A stretch of 64,000 bases of DNA from Paenibacillus sp. SY21-1 (GTDB lineage Bacteria; Bacillota; Bacilli; Paenibacillales; Paenibacillaceae), in NCBI RefSeq assembly GCF_005222705.1, contig NZ_STGF01000005.1:1-64000 (forward strand), in the 5' to 3' direction. Shown here in pieces: positions 42,541 to 52,693 of the stretch. The translations under genes and the position numbers were made by a program. Each line of letters begins with the position of its first letter. Within the stretch, counting starts at the first letter, position 1. The notes beneath the pieces were generated by a model, which was given only the letters and a program-made list of their open reading frames with translations, did not search any database and was not told the origin of the DNA.

Positions 42541-43474
42541 CTGCGAACGGGGCTCTATCGTTTTGGAGGCGGCGCTCGTCATGCCCGTCATTATGCTTGC
42601 CATGTTTGCCTTCATCATTATGCTCCGGCTGTGCGCGGTTCAAATGGCGCTGCATTCCGCCGCGTCACAGGCAGCAGCCCAAATCGGAACCCACATATAT
42701 CCCGTTGAACTGGCGTGGTCGCAAGCGCAGGCTGCGACAGCCAGCGCGCTGCCGGAAGCTCCCGGCATAACGCTTGCTCCTTGGAGCGAAGCTGCGGCGG
42801 AAGCTGCGCAATGGCTGCCCGATCCGATTGGCGAGCTGGCATCGTCCGCGCTGAGGGGCGACTGGCAGCCGTTGCAGACAGCTGCGGCAACGGAGGCCGG
42901 GCGTGCGTTCGTAGAGCCGCTTTTGCGGAAATTCGCCGATCAGGCGCTGTTGTCGCCGGAACGGGTACGCTTGAGCGGGTTGAGGCTTCCGGATCTGGAC
43001 AAGGGCAGCGAGCCGCTGATCGCTATTTCGGCGCAATACGAGTTTCCGTTGAAGATGCCTTTTACGGGCAAAAAGATCGTGCTTGAGGAGCATGCGCTAG
43101 AGCGGGTATGGATTAGCGACGCTGCGCCCGCCCAGTATGGTTCAGAGAACGGCGCACAGGGAGAGCTTATCCCGCTGCAGATTGTCTCAATCGAGCCTAA
43201 GCCGCTTCGCCCCGGAAGGAAGGCGACGGTCATCGTGCGGACAGCGCCGGGCGCATCGATTACGTTAAGCGTTGCCTATAAAAGCGGGGCCAGCGTAGCG
43301 AAGCATCTGGGAGCGGCAATGGCCGACGCAGACGGTTATACGGCTTGGACGTGGCATGTATCCGGCAATACGACACCGGGTATTTGGCAGTTGACTGTGA
43401 AGGAAACAGCCAACGCTTCGAACGCCGTTTCGATGCATTTTCAGGTAGAACGAGCGGGAGCGGCATCCGAATAA
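42506..43474 (+). CDS. TadE-like protein with extracellular beta domain
   Basis: A 322-residue protein. CERGSIVLEAALVMPVIML at about 13-31 is a TadE-type anchor helix. An Ala-rich helical region (40-170) and a C-terminal beta-rich region follow (VSIEPKPLRPGRKATVIVRT, WTWHVSGNTTPGIWQLTVKE) that looks like an Ig-type or surface-binding domain. It may be a minor pilin or tip component. ATG 42506 overlaps the preceding gene by 35 bp; TTG 42494 is possible since the ribosome site GGAGGGAAAGG is rather far. Confidence 0.78.
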   Translation: MKLFKRSVRPISCERGSIVLEAALVMPVIMLAMFAFIIMLRLCAVQMALHSAASQAAAQIGTHIYPVELAWSQAQAATASALPEAPGITLAPWSEAAAEAAQWLPDPIGELASSALRGDWQPLQTAAATEAGRAFVEPLLRKFADQALLSPERVRLSGLRLPDLDKGSEPLIAISAQYEFPLKMPFTGKKIVLEEHALERVWISDAAPAQYGSENGAQGELIPLQIVSIEPKPLRPGRKATVIVRTAPGASITLSVAYKSGASVAKHLGAAMADADGYTAWTWHVSGNTTPGIWQLTVKETANASNAVSMHFQVERAGAASE

Positions 43475-43497
43475 ACGTTGATAGGGAGGAGAAGACA

Positions 43498-44010
43498 ATG
43501 GGGATTGTGGTAACTGTAGCGGTTGCAACACTGCTTCTGTGCGCATTGGCTACCGATATGTATAAACAAACCATACCCAACCGCCTGACGCTGTCCTTTT
43601 TTTGTACGGCTGTGCTCTATCACCTGGCTGCGCATAGCTTTGCCGGAGTGACCGCAGCCTTGGCGGGGGCTGCCGCCGGATTCGGGCCGTTGTTATTGAT
43701 ATACCTGTGCAAAGGAATTGGCGCGGGAGACGTGAAGCTGTTTGCAGCGATTGGCGCCTGGGTGGGCGTATGGCCTGTGCTTAATCTGACGTTTTATGCG
43801 ATTTTGTATGCGGGTGGGATCGGAGCCTGTCTGCTCCTTGTGAATCGTTCTTTTGGCAAAAAGGTCGCGTCCGGATTACACGCCATGCGGTTATCCGGAG
43901 GCGGGGAGCGAAAGCGGCAATGGCTGCGCTGGGCGGAATCGGGACAGAAGTTCCCTTTCATGCTTGCGGTAGCGCCTGCTGCGACAACGGTGTGGATCAT
44001 TTTTTATTAA
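43498..44010 (+). CDS. A24 family prepilin peptidase (CpaA/TadV-like)
   Basis: A 170-residue polytopic aspartic protease. Catalytic Asp residues are in ATDMYKQTIPN (first) and GIGAGDVKLFA (GxGD, second). Six hydrophobic segments are expected. It would cleave and mature the Flp1 pilin and the TadE-like proteins. GGGAGGAG precedes the ATG, 23 bp after the TadE-like gene. Confidence 0.92.
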   Translation: MGIVVTVAVATLLLCALATDMYKQTIPNRLTLSFFCTAVLYHLAAHSFAGVTAALAGAAAGFGPLLLIYLCKGIGAGDVKLFAAIGAWVGVWPVLNLTFYAILYAGGIGACLLLVNRSFGKKVASGLHAMRLSGGGERKRQWLRWAESGQKFPFMLAVAPAATTVWIIFY

Positions 44011-44122
44011 AAATATGCATGATGTAGCCGCATAATTGGCTTCTGTTAGCTCATGAAAGGGAGCAAGCGCTGCGCTGCTTGGCGTGAGCGTTAACACATG
44101 GGGACGGGGGAGGTATCGGTGA

Positions 44123-45673
44123 ATGACTTCATTTCGAATTGATTTTGCGATGAATCGCGGCCATGAAATGCTGTTGGATCGCGAAGCGGGCATCGGTCGG
44201 GCTGAGCTTGATGATATTGAGCTTCATATGCTGCAAAGTCAGCGTATCCCTTTTGTACTGCCGATGGACTGGCTGGAGCTGGATGGCAGGGTCACTTTTC
44301 GCTACAGGCTTGATGGCTATAAAATGATTCGCCACAGACTTCAAATGCAGCCGCTTACCATGAACCAGTTTTACGCGATTTTGCTTGGCGTTGCAGATGC
44401 GCTCGACGAATGCCGCAATTACATGCTTAGACCGGAAAATTTTTTGCTGGATGAACAATTTGTTTTTAGCGGCGACAGGCTGCATGATATCCGTCTCGCT
44501 TATGTGCCAATGAAGGGAAAGGATTGGACTGCCGCACCCGCTGCTGAAGGCATGCTAATGCTCATTATTAAGCTTACCGCTCATGTAGATCAGCTTGACG
44601 GTAACGGCTTGCAGAGAGTGCTGCAGCATGCCGACGCAGCAAAATGGTCACTGTCCGAGCTGAAATCGCTGCTTCTGGAGCTGATCGGGGACGAAGGGAG
44701 TGCTCGGCCGAAGGAGCGTTTGCAGCTGCCGAAGGAAGAAGTGAATGCTCAGCCCCATCCGGCACCGCCAGAGTCTAGTTCGCAATCACAGCCGAAGGCG
44801 AGGGTTTCGTCCTGGTCAACGACTGGGGCCGGCGATGCTGGCGCGGGTAAGCTGCCCAACGCTCAACCTTTTTATGCCCTGCCATCCGATGCAGGCCGAT
44901 CAGGCGGCGGTGATTGGGCGGGAATGAACGACGGGGATGCATATGCGGAGATTGAGGATGAAGAGGAGGCAGATTCCCGCAACGGGTCTCGCCGTTCAAG
45001 AAGCAAATGGCTGTTTGGCGCAGCTTATACCATTATCGTAGCGACCGTATGGCGCTTTATCTATTTTAATGCGAAGAACGGCCAAAGCTTGCTTATGTGC
45101 GCGGGCATTACTCTGTTGCTTGGAGCTTTTCTGCTGGCAATAGGGTTTAAGAGGGAAAAAGAGCAGGAGGTCTGGAGAGAGTTAGACGATACGGATGAGG
45201 GGGATTTCGATGCGTCAGTTGCGGATGCTGAATCTGTACTTCGCAGTCGGCAGGCCGCGTTCCAGGCGGAGCGCCTCGATAGTTATGCTTCTCCTGCTGC
45301 GCAGCGTGTAGTTGAGCCGACTGCCTTGCTAGGGTCTGAGCGGGTGGAGAGAGGCGCAGCCGAACCGCGGGTATGGCTCGAAAGGAGCTGGGAGGGAGAA
45401 CAGACCAGAATCGAATTGCAGGATCGGAATTTTGTCATTGGACGTACGGGAGAGCAGCTTGATTACGAGGATGAAACGTCAAAGGTATCGAGAATTCATT
45501 TGGAAATTGCGTACTCAAAAGGAGAACGGCTGGCGAAGGATGTAGGGTCAAGAAACGGAAGCCTGCTAAATGGACAAGCGATGATCGCATATAAGGCTTA
45601 CAAGCTGGCGATTGGCGATATTATTCATTTGGCTGGAGCCGACGGTCCTGCTTATGAGCTTAAATCGGGATAG
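44123..45673 (+). CDS. DUF6382 and FHA domain membrane protein
   Basis: A 516-residue protein. Residues 1-190 resemble the DUF6382 domain (RIDFAMNRGHEMLLDREAG, PFVLPMDWLELDGRVTFRY, split here). A Pro/Ser/Gly linker (190-290), two transmembrane helices (about 293-312 and 326-345) and a C-terminal FHA domain (about 415-510: NFVIGRTGEQLDYEDETSKVS, RIHLEIAY, DVGSRNGSLLNG) follow. FHA domains bind phosphothreonine, so pilus function may be tied to a Ser/Thr kinase encoded elsewhere. It is the last gene of the Tad cluster, after a 112-bp gap. Confidence 0.82.
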   Translation: MTSFRIDFAMNRGHEMLLDREAGIGRAELDDIELHMLQSQRIPFVLPMDWLELDGRVTFRYRLDGYKMIRHRLQMQPLTMNQFYAILLGVADALDECRNYMLRPENFLLDEQFVFSGDRLHDIRLAYVPMKGKDWTAAPAAEGMLMLIIKLTAHVDQLDGNGLQRVLQHADAAKWSLSELKSLLLELIGDEGSARPKERLQLPKEEVNAQPHPAPPESSSQSQPKARVSSWSTTGAGDAGAGKLPNAQPFYALPSDAGRSGGGDWAGMNDGDAYAEIEDEEEADSRNGSRRSRSKWLFGAAYTIIVATVWRFIYFNAKNGQSLLMCAGITLLLGAFLLAIGFKREKEQEVWRELDDTDEGDFDASVADAESVLRSRQAAFQAERLDSYASPAAQRVVEPTALLGSERVERGAAEPRVWLERSWEGEQTRIELQDRNFVIGRTGEQLDYEDETSKVSRIHLEIAYSKGERLAKDVGSRNGSLLNGQAMIAYKAYKLAIGDIIHLAGADGPAYELKSG

Positions 45674-45686
45674 AGGCTTATCATGC

Positions 45687-45727
45687 CATGCGCTTAGCTT
45701 GCAAACATGTCTCGGGCTAAGCGCATG
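45687..45727. terminator. Hairpin after the Tad operon
   Basis: CATGCGCTTAGC (45687-45698) and its perfect complement (45716-45727) form a 12-bp stem, 14 bp past the FHA gene stop. No T tract follows, so it may be a weak or factor-assisted terminator. Confidence 0.55.
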
Positions 45728-45816
45728 ACGGTAAGCAGATAAACAGTGCGTCCGCTGTCCGATAAGGGACAGGCTGTTTGCACAAGTTCTTGTGTTGTTC
45801 CTTCAGTTGTTTGGCT

Positions 45817-46722
45817 TCAGTGGTTTTGTTTGCCCACGAGCTGCTCCATCGCCCCGGAAAGCGTACCGTATCGGAAGCGGAAGCCATGTTCGAGCGCTTT
45901 GCGCGGAATCGCCCGTTGACCGTCGAGCAGCAGGGTCGACATTTCGCCGAACAAAGTCCGCATAACGAATGCTGGAACAGGGAACCAATGCGGCCTGCCC
46001 ATCGATTTGCCTATGGCGCGACCGAACTCGTCATTTGTGGCAGGCTCGGGGGAGCAAGCGTTCACTGCGCCCTGTATCTCCTGGTGATCCAGGCAAAACA
46101 GGATGAGCGAAACGATATCGTCCAAATGAATCCATGAAAGCCACTGGCCGCCGCTCCCGATGCGTCCGCCTCCGAAGAGACGATAAGGGAGCGCCATTAA
46201 CGGGAACGCCCCGCCTTTGGCAGCGAGCACGACGCCGACCCGCAGCTTCACGAGCCGTTTGACCGGGATAGCGTCCGCAGCCTTCTCCCACTGCCTGACC
46301 ACCTCGGATAAAAAATCGGTCACATTCATTGGGCTTCCCTCGTCGAACGGACCTTCGCTTGAGATGCCGTAAGCGGATATGCCCGAGGCGTTAATGACAA
46401 CCGACGGTTTATGCGGCAGCTTGTTGATCAGCGTCGCAACCTGTTCTGCCGCGGATAAACGCGATTGCAAAACCCGCTGCTTCGCTTCCTTCGTCCAGCG
46501 CTGGTTGATGGACTCGCCTGTCAAATTTACGATGGCATCAATGCCATCGAGCAAAACGGGCGTTCGCTCAAGCTCGGACCATGTTGTATAACGGAGCCCC
46601 TGCTGTTGCCCTCTTCTCGGCTGGCTGCGGGATATGATCCACACATCGTCGCCTCTCCTCAATAGAGCGTCAGACAGGGCCCTGCCGATAAATCCCGTGC
46701 CACCTGCTATCGCTACCCGCAT
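45817..46722 (-). CDS. TIGR01777 family NAD-dependent epimerase-like protein
   Basis: A 301-residue atypical SDR. Cofactor loop is GGTGFIGRALSDAL, then NLTGESINQRWT and NASGISAYG, with a C-terminal DUF1731 region (GHGF-like LEHGFRFRYG). These are TIGR01777/YfhF features; the substrate is unknown. It starts 22 bp after the lipoprotein gene on the same strand and probably shares its transcript. Confidence 0.88.
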   Translation of the reverse strand: MRVAIAGGTGFIGRALSDALLRRGDDVWIISRSQPRRGQQQGLRYTTWSELERTPVLLDGIDAIVNLTGESINQRWTKEAKQRVLQSRLSAAEQVATLINKLPHKPSVVINASGISAYGISSEGPFDEGSPMNVTDFLSEVVRQWEKAADAIPVKRLVKLRVGVVLAAKGGAFPLMALPYRLFGGGRIGSGGQWLSWIHLDDIVSLILFCLDHQEIQGAVNACSPEPATNDEFGRAIGKSMGRPHWFPVPAFVMRTLFGEMSTLLLDGQRAIPRKALEHGFRFRYGTLSGAMEQLVGKQNH

Positions 46723-46744
46723 CGCGTTACGCCCCTTTAACTCC

Positions 46745-47248
46745 TTAATTAATCTCTTCTATGGAGACAAGCCACTGCTGCTTCAAGTTTGCTTCTCCCT
46801 CGACCGCTTTTTCCTTATATTCAAATTTAACTTTGGCGTCTTCGTTTATGCTGTTGATCAGCTCTGTCTGCTCCTCCGTATATTGAACCGGAAGCGGACC
46901 GTCGGCCGTCTGGATCTCGATTGAATTGGCGTCGGCTATGCCCGTGAAAGTTCCTTCGCCGCTAATCACCGGAGCATCCTCGGGAGCGCCGGTATCATTG
47001 GTCTGTCCTCCGTCCGTCTCCTCAGGCTGAGCAGAGGGCTCGGAAGTAGAGACGCCCGGATCAATAACCCCGTTGTTGTCAGGCAGGTCTACCGAGTTGC
47101 TTGGGCTTGTCTGATTTTGTCCGTCGTTCACATCATTACCTGCTTCCGTGTCGCCGCCGCATGCGGTTGCGGCCAACATGACGGCTAGAAGGATAGCTCC
47201 TGCTGCAGCTGCTTTGGCGCTTTTTTTGCGCTTCGATGAATATAACAT
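46745..47248 (-). CDS. Putative lipoprotein
   Basis: A 167-residue exported protein. After a Lys-rich start comes AGAILLAVMLAATAC, a lipobox with Cys about residue 30, then GGD. A low-complexity Asn/Asp/Ser/Thr/Gly linker spans about 35-95 and a compact beta-rich domain closes the protein (GTFTGIADANSIEIQT, VKFEYKE). ATG 47248 lies eight bases after GGAGG. No family is recognised. Confidence 0.78.
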   Translation of the reverse strand: MLYSSKRKKSAKAAAAGAILLAVMLAATACGGDTEAGNDVNDGQNQTSPSNSVDLPDNNGVIDPGVSTSEPSAQPEETDGGQTNDTGAPEDAPVISGEGTFTGIADANSIEIQTADGPLPVQYTEEQTELINSINEDAKVKFEYKEKAVEGEANLKQQWLVSIEEIN

Positions 47249-47339
47249 TAGAAACACCTCCAGTATGTAATAACGATAAGCGACCGCTTTTGGTTACACT
47301 ATTTTTTAAACAGGGTTGCCCGTTTTGAAGCAAAATAGC

Positions 47340-47375
47340 AATAAGCCCAGGCCGCGCCGGCGGCTTGAGCTTATT
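47340..47375 (-). terminator. Terminator overlapping the DUF2621 stop
   Basis: On the minus strand AATAAGC pairs with GCTTATT and an inner GCCGC/GCGGC stem, followed by a T-rich stretch. The TTA stop codon (minus) lies in the first arm. Confidence 0.65.
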
Positions 47376-47808
47376 TGTTAAGCAGATGCTCGTAAGGGGC
47401 GTAATCTATTCCCTTGCGGTCAAGAAAATTGACCAGGACACGATAATCCCGTTTCGGCGTGGCGCGTATGTAGCCTTCTATGCAATGCTCGCGTGTAACC
47501 GTCGTTGAGCCATGCTCAATGGCAACCTGACCGATCTTGGCGGCAATGGAATGCTTCGCGATATCTCTAAAGGCGGTTGGCACCGGAGATACGAACTCGT
47601 CAAGCAGCGCCTTGGCATCGTCTCCCCACATGCTGCGGCTGCGCTCGACCCAGTAGTTCTGCCAGTCAAGCTTGGACTTGCCGTCACGCATCGGAAGCAC
47701 CTTGAGAAACTTGCGAAACATGAAAAAACCGCCGATCGACATAGCGCCCACCATCACGACCGCCCAAAAAATGATGAAATACATAAACCACTCTGGCGCT
47801 TCCTTCAT
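47371..47808 (-). CDS. DUF2621 family membrane protein (YneK-like)
   Basis: A 145-residue protein with one N-terminal transmembrane helix (WFMYFIIFWAVVMVGAMSIGG, split as a single span) and a cytoplasmic domain ending in a PCP_red-like segment (KIGQVAIEHGSTTVTREHCI, RATPKRDY). Members of DUF2621 are found in spore formers and are of unknown function. ATG 47808 is nine bases from GAGGTGA; TTG 47817 lies too close to that site. Confidence 0.78.
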   Translation of the reverse strand: MKEAPEWFMYFIIFWAVVMVGAMSIGGFFMFRKFLKVLPMRDGKSKLDWQNYWVERSRSMWGDDAKALLDEFVSPVPTAFRDIAKHSIAAKIGQVAIEHGSTTVTREHCIEGYIRATPKRDYRVLVNFLDRKGIDYAPYEHLLNK

Positions 47809-47939
47809 ACCCAGCAATCACCTCACGAATGAATTATACCGTATTCCTAGATTTATTTCGACATTCCTTGTAAAATAGGGTTTGATCAGGCGCTAACGGC
47901 TTCATGCCAATGCGCAGGTAACGAAAGGGGCATATAAAG

Positions 47940-49073
47940 ATGTTGAAAATAGGTTCCCACGTTTCATTTTCGGACAAAGGGTTGCTCACGGCTACCCAGG
48001 AAGCGATCTCTTACGGCTCGGGTACATTTATGATTTACACCGGCGCTCCTCAAAATACGAGAAGAAAGCCGATTGACACGTTATATATTGAGGAAGGCAA
48101 ACAGCTGATGGAGCAGGCCGGCATTCAGGAAATTGTCGTGCATGCGCCATACATCGTCAATTTGGGCTCTTACAAGCCCGAAACGTTCGAGCTTGGCGTA
48201 AGCTTCTTGCAGGAGGAGATTCGCCGCACCGATTACATCGGCGTCCGCAATATCGTACTGCACCCGGGGGCTTATACGGACAAGGATGCCGAATACGGCA
48301 TCAACCGGATCGCAGAAGGGCTTAATGAGGTGCTCTCGGGCACGAAGGAAACGAATGTTAACATTGCCTTGGAAACGATGGCCGGCAAGGGAACGGAAAT
48401 TGGACGCAGCTTCGAAGAGCTTGCGGCAATTATCGAAAAGGTACAGGACAACGAGAGGCTGACGGTTTGTATGGACACCTGTCACATGCATGATGCGGGC
48501 TACGATTTGCTGGGCGACCTGGATGGCGTCCTAGAACAATTCGATCGCATTGTCGGTCTGGATCGCGTAGCGGTTGTCCACGTCAATGACAGCAAAAATC
48601 CGCGAGGCGCCTCGAAGGACCGCCATGCTCCAATCGGCTCCGGCTGGCTTGGCTATGAAGGCATTTCCCGCATCGTGCATCACGAGAAGCTTGCCGGACG
48701 GCCGTTCATTCTGGAGACGCCGTGGATCGGAAAGGATGCGAAGACGGTAAGGCCGATGTATGAAGCGGAAATTGCGCTGCTGAGCGGCAACGTTGCGTCG
48801 CGCCTTGGAGAGCCTTTCCTCGAAGACGTAGATCGGCTGCACCATTTCTTCGGCAAGCAGGAATTGGATTCGCGCGCATTCGTCCTCTCTTCTTGGGAGC
48901 TTCTGAAGGACGCGAAGGCGAAAAAAGCCGATCCGCGCGAGCCGATGGAGCGTTTGTACGATCTTGTAATTTCCGGAGGAGCGCTGTCTGGAGAGCTTAC
49001 GGAAGAACAGGTCAATCAGCGGATTACCGCTTGGTTCGCCGGCAAGGAGCTGCTGGAGAGAGCCCGGGCTTAA
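47940..49073 (+). CDS. nfo: Endonuclease IV with C-terminal extension
   Basis: A 377-residue protein. Residues 1-280 are a TIM-barrel AP endonuclease with the zinc-ligand motifs [32 protein letters not shown] and ILETPW, so it cuts DNA at abasic sites in base-excision repair. Typical members end near 280-300 residues; here about 95 residues follow ([20 protein letters not shown] to the end), helical and unassigned. No frameshift or stop separates the parts. The ATG follows GAAAGGGG. Confidence 0.9.
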   Translation: MLKIGSHVSFSDKGLLTATQEAISYGSGTFMIYTGAPQNTRRKPIDTLYIEEGKQLMEQAGIQEIVVHAPYIVNLGSYKPETFELGVSFLQEEIRRTDYIGVRNIVLHPGAYTDKDAEYGINRIAEGLNEVLSGTKETNVNIALETMAGKGTEIGRSFEELAAIIEKVQDNERLTVCMDTCHMHDAGYDLLGDLDGVLEQFDRIVGLDRVAVVHVNDSKNPRGASKDRHAPIGSGWLGYEGISRIVHHEKLAGRPFILETPWIGKDAKTVRPMYEAEIALLSGNVASRLGEPFLEDVDRLHHFFGKQELDSRAFVLSSWELLKDAKAKKADPREPMERLYDLVISGGALSGELTEEQVNQRITAWFAGKELLERARA

Positions 49074-49090
49074 GCGCGTACCGCACATGG

Positions 49091-49153
49091 ACAGCCGCTT
49101 ATGAACAAACATGGGAATACTTGTCCCGCTGTCCCCATGCTGGCGGCTGTTTG
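49091..49153 (+). terminator. Hairpin after nfo
   Basis: ACAGCCGC (49091-49098) pairs with GCGGCTGT (49143-49150) with inner CATGGG/CCCATG pairing, followed by TT only. It may terminate nfo before purU. Confidence 0.4.
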
Positions 49154-49219
49154 CTATGTTTGCCGATTATGCACATATAAAAATGAATTGCAGGTTGCAT
49201 TGAAAGGAAGTTTATCCAT

Positions 49220-50122
49220 ATGTCATCTAATTCAAGTCTATCTAATCCGACCGGCGCGCCGGAAGGAAAAAGCGGCCGCGCCCGCATGCTGATCGCTTGT
49301 CCGGACCGTCCGGGCATCGTTGCGGCCGTATCGCATTTTCTATATGAGCATGGGGCCAATATTGTACAGTCTGACCAGTACACGATGGACCCTGAAGGCG
49401 GAATGTTTTTCATTCGCTTCGAGTTTGATCTGAACGATCTGGAGCGCGAGCTGCCGATTCTGGTCGAGGATTTTGCACGGATTTCCGATCGCTTCGACAT
49501 GAAATGGCACACGTTCCGCGCCAGCCGCAAAAAGCGGATCGCCGTATTTGTCTCCAAGGAGGATCATTGCCTGCTTGAGCTGCTATGGCAATGGAAGGCC
49601 GGCGATCTTGATGCCGACATCTCGATGGTCGTCAGCAATCATCCCGATATGCGCGAGCTTGTGGAATCTTTCGGAATTCCTTACCACCATATCCCGTTTA
49701 CCGCGGCGACCAAAGAGGAAGGGGAGCGCAAGCAGCTTGAGGTTGTGGCGGACAAGGTCGATTTGGTCGTGCTGGCCCGCTATATGCAGATCATAACGCC
49801 TAAGTTCATTGAGCAGTTTCCGAACCGGATTATCAATATCCACCATTCCTTCCTGCCCGCTTTTGTCGGAGGAAAGCCTTATGCGCAGGCCTATACGCGC
49901 GGCGTAAAAATTATTGGAGCTACAGCCCACTATGTAACCGAGGAGCTTGACGGCGGACCGATTATTGAACAGGACGTCCAGCGTGTCAGCCATCGTGACG
50001 AGGTTTCGCATTTGAAACGCATCGGCCGCACGATCGAGCGCGTCGTATTGGCGCGAGCGGTGAAGTGGCATATTGAGGATCGAATTATCGTTCATCAGAA
50101 CAAAACGGTCGTATTCAACTAA
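49220..50122 (+). CDS. purU: Formyltetrahydrofolate deformylase
   Basis: A 300-residue enzyme that hydrolyses 10-formyl-THF to THF and formate, supplying formate for PurT and keeping the one-carbon pool in balance. The N-terminal ACT-like domain (RMLIACPDRPGIVAAVSHFL) is followed by a formyl-transferase fold with AVFVSKEDHCLLELLWQW and the active-site region INIHHSFLPAF, then GATAHYVTEELDGGPIIEQD. Spacing and length are typical. GAAAGGAAG precedes the ATG. Confidence 0.93.
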   Translation: MSSNSSLSNPTGAPEGKSGRARMLIACPDRPGIVAAVSHFLYEHGANIVQSDQYTMDPEGGMFFIRFEFDLNDLERELPILVEDFARISDRFDMKWHTFRASRKKRIAVFVSKEDHCLLELLWQWKAGDLDADISMVVSNHPDMRELVESFGIPYHHIPFTAATKEEGERKQLEVVADKVDLVVLARYMQIITPKFIEQFPNRIINIHHSFLPAFVGGKPYAQAYTRGVKIIGATAHYVTEELDGGPIIEQDVQRVSHRDEVSHLKRIGRTIERVVLARAVKWHIEDRIIVHQNKTVVFN

Positions 50123-50154
50123 ATGCATGATTATGCGTTAATCCGATTATTTTA

Positions 50155-50184
50155 ATGGCAAATGAACGTTTGGAATGATACAAT
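50155..50184 (+). promoter_or_regulatory. Possible promoter for tkt
   Basis: TGATACAAT at 50176-50184 is an extended -10 element with a 5/6 core, and ATGGCA (50155-50160) is an 18-bp spaced -35-like box. Moderate match only. Confidence 0.4.
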
Positions 50185-50280
50185 ATGCAGAGCTATTACG
50201 TTCACCTCTGTCCTGTTAACGCATCGAAGAATGGGGAAGCCGGACAGACGGTTGAAGAAGAGAATTAGGAGGAAACAGGA

Positions 50281-52299
50281 ATGACAGTTACACAAAAATC
50301 GGTTGAACAGCTTTCGATCGACACGATCCGTACACTTTCAATCGATGCGATTGAGAAAGCGAAATCCGGCCACCCCGGCATGCCGATGGGCGCTGCACCA
50401 ATGGGTTATCAGCTTTTTGGCAAGGTGATGAAGCACAATCCGGCTAACCCGACTTGGATTAACCGCGACCGTTTCGTTCTTTCCGCAGGCCACGGCTCCA
50501 TGCTGCTGTACAGCCTGCTTCATCTGTCGGGATACGATCTTCCGCTCGAGGAATTGAAAAATTTCCGTCAATGGGGCTCGCTGACGCCTGGACACCCAGA
50601 ATTCGGACATACCGCTGGCGTAGACGCAACGACCGGTCCGCTTGGACAAGGCATTGCGATGGCTGTAGGCATGGCGATGGCGGAAGCTCAGCTTGGCGCT
50701 ACCTATAACAAAGAAGGCCATGATGTCATTAACCATTTCACATACTCCATTTGCGGCGACGGCGACTTGATGGAAGGGATTTCCCACGAAGCGGCTTCCC
50801 TTGCAGGTCACCTTGGACTTGGCAAGCTGGTTGTTTTATACGATTCGAACGACATCTCTCTTGACGGCGAGCTGAGCCTGTCGTATTCCGAAACGGTGCA
50901 AAAACGTTTTGAAGGCTACGGCTGGCAAGTGCTTCGCGTTGAAGACGGCAACGATCTCGATGCGCTGTCCAAAGCGATTGTCGAAGCGCAAGGCGAGCTT
51001 TCCAAGCCGACACTTGTGGAGGTCAAAACGGTTATCGGCTACGGCAGCCCGAATAAAGGCGGCAAAGGCGGACATGCAGGCCCACACGGCTCCCCGCTCG
51101 GCGCTGAAGAAACCAAATTGACCAAACAGGCTTACGGCTGGTCCGAAGAGCTTCAATTCCACGTTCCTGACGAGGTTCGCGCTCATTTTGCGGATGTGAA
51201 AAAAGCTGGCGAAGAGGCGAACGCAGCATGGGATGCGGCATTCGCTGCCTATAAAACGGCATATCCGGAGCTTGCGGCTCAATTCGAAACGGCTATCTCC
51301 GGCGCGCTTCCTGAGGGCTGGGATGCGGCATTGCCTGCTTACACAACGGAGGACAAGCCGCTTTCGACTCGCGTCGCTTCCGGCAATGCGTTGAACGGAC
51401 TTGCGGCCAACGTGCCAAACCTTGTAGGAGGCTCCGCTGACCTTGAGAGCTCGACGATGACTCACTTGAAAGGCTTGACGCAATTCAAGCCAGGCAGCTA
51501 CGACGGCCGCAACATCTACTTTGGCGTTCGCGAGTTCGGTATGGCTGCAGCGATGAACGGCATTGCGCTGCATAGCGGTCTGAAAGTGTTCGGCGGCACA
51601 TTCTTCGTGTTCACCGACTACCTGCGTCCGGCTATTCGTCTGGCATCGCTGATGAAGCTGCCTGTTGTGTACGTATTGACGCACGATTCCATTGCGGTCG
51701 GCGAAGACGGTCCTACGCACGAGCCGATCGAGCAGCTTGCTTCGATCCGCATTATTCCAGAGCTGACGGTCATTCGTCCTGCGGATGGAAACGAAACCTC
51801 CGCAGCATGGGCATATGCCGTTGAGAACACTGGCAATCCTGTAGCGCTTGTTCTGACGCGTCAGAATCTGCCGATTCTTGAAGGCACGGTATCCGGCTCC
51901 AGAGAAAACGTTAGCCGGGGCGCTTATGTTGTATCCGATGCGGCAAACGGCAAACCTCAGGCGCAAATTCTGGCTACGGGCTCCGAAGTCCAACTGGCTG
52001 TTGCCGCTCAAAAAGCGCTTGCCGAAGAGGGCATTCAGGTTCGCGTAATCAGCATGCCGAGCTGGGATCTGTTCGAGAAGCAATCGAAAGAGTACAAAAA
52101 CTCCGTCATTCTTCCGGAAGTTAAAGCCCGTCTGGCAATCGAGATGGCGTCACCGTTCGGCTGGGAGCGTTACACAGGCGATCAAGGCGACATTCTGGCG
52201 ATTAGCGGTTTTGGCGCATCCGCTCCGGGCGACCGCGTAATTAAGGAATACGGCTTCACAGTCGAGAACGTTGTAAGCAAAGTCAAAGCTTTGCTGTAA
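50281..52299 (+). CDS. tkt: Transketolase
   Basis: A 672-residue thiamine diphosphate enzyme of the non-oxidative pentose phosphate pathway. The ThDP/Mg motif is [20 protein letters not shown] ending at NDIS, the pyrimidine-binding domain includes [12 protein letters not shown] and GEDGPTHEP, and the C-terminal domain closes the protein. Length is full. AGGAGG lies eight bases before the ATG. Confidence 0.97.
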   Translation: MTVTQKSVEQLSIDTIRTLSIDAIEKAKSGHPGMPMGAAPMGYQLFGKVMKHNPANPTWINRDRFVLSAGHGSMLLYSLLHLSGYDLPLEELKNFRQWGSLTPGHPEFGHTAGVDATTGPLGQGIAMAVGMAMAEAQLGATYNKEGHDVINHFTYSICGDGDLMEGISHEAASLAGHLGLGKLVVLYDSNDISLDGELSLSYSETVQKRFEGYGWQVLRVEDGNDLDALSKAIVEAQGELSKPTLVEVKTVIGYGSPNKGGKGGHAGPHGSPLGAEETKLTKQAYGWSEELQFHVPDEVRAHFADVKKAGEEANAAWDAAFAAYKTAYPELAAQFETAISGALPEGWDAALPAYTTEDKPLSTRVASGNALNGLAANVPNLVGGSADLESSTMTHLKGLTQFKPGSYDGRNIYFGVREFGMAAAMNGIALHSGLKVFGGTFFVFTDYLRPAIRLASLMKLPVVYVLTHDSIAVGEDGPTHEPIEQLASIRIIPELTVIRPADGNETSAAWAYAVENTGNPVALVLTRQNLPILEGTVSGSRENVSRGAYVVSDAANGKPQAQILATGSEVQLAVAAQKALAEEGIQVRVISMPSWDLFEKQSKEYKNSVILPEVKARLAIEMASPFGWERYTGDQGDILAISGFGASAPGDRVIKEYGFTVENVVSKVKALL

Positions 52300-52360
52300 T
52301 CCAATAGCCGGCTGCTACGCGTTAAGCGCATTTGACCTACAAAAGGAGATTGCAACCAAC

Positions 52361-52678
52361 ATGTCCCAATTCGAGAACGTAACAGTCGTCAAAAAAGCAA
52401 ACGTTTATTTCGACGGCAAAGTAACAAGCCGCGCAGTCGTATTCGCTGACGGCACCAAAAAAACGCTTGGCATCATGCTGCCTGGCGACTATGAATTCGG
52501 CACGGATTGCCTCGAGATTATGGAAATTCTCGCTGGCGACCTGAAGGTGCTGCTGCCTGGCGAAACCGAGTGGCTGCATATTCAAGGCGAAGGCGAGTTC
52601 AACGTGCCGGCAAACACGAAATTCAAGCTTCAGGTTGCTGAAGTAACGGATTACTGCTGCTCGTATATCTACGAATAA
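52361..52678 (+). CDS. ppnP: Pyrimidine/purine nucleoside phosphorylase PpnP
   Basis: A 105-residue cupin-fold protein (formerly DUF1255/YaiE) that phosphorolyses several nucleosides. Motifs [20 protein letters not shown] and [13 protein letters not shown] (listed in part) match the family. AAAGGAG precedes the ATG, and a strong terminator follows at 52694. It lies 61 bp after tkt and may be co-transcribed. Confidence 0.92.
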   Translation: MSQFENVTVVKKANVYFDGKVTSRAVVFADGTKKTLGIMLPGDYEFGTDCLEIMEILAGDLKVLLPGETEWLHIQGEGEFNVPANTKFKLQVAEVTDYCCSYIYE

Positions 52679-52693
52679 CAGCTTGCTGTGCAA

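Noticed and set aside
50836..52083. 415-codon open frame on the minus strand
   Set aside because: It lies wholly inside tkt in antisense. Its composition (Cys, Arg, Phe-rich) is typical of a frame shadow of a high-G+C third-position gene, and it lacks a ribosome site.
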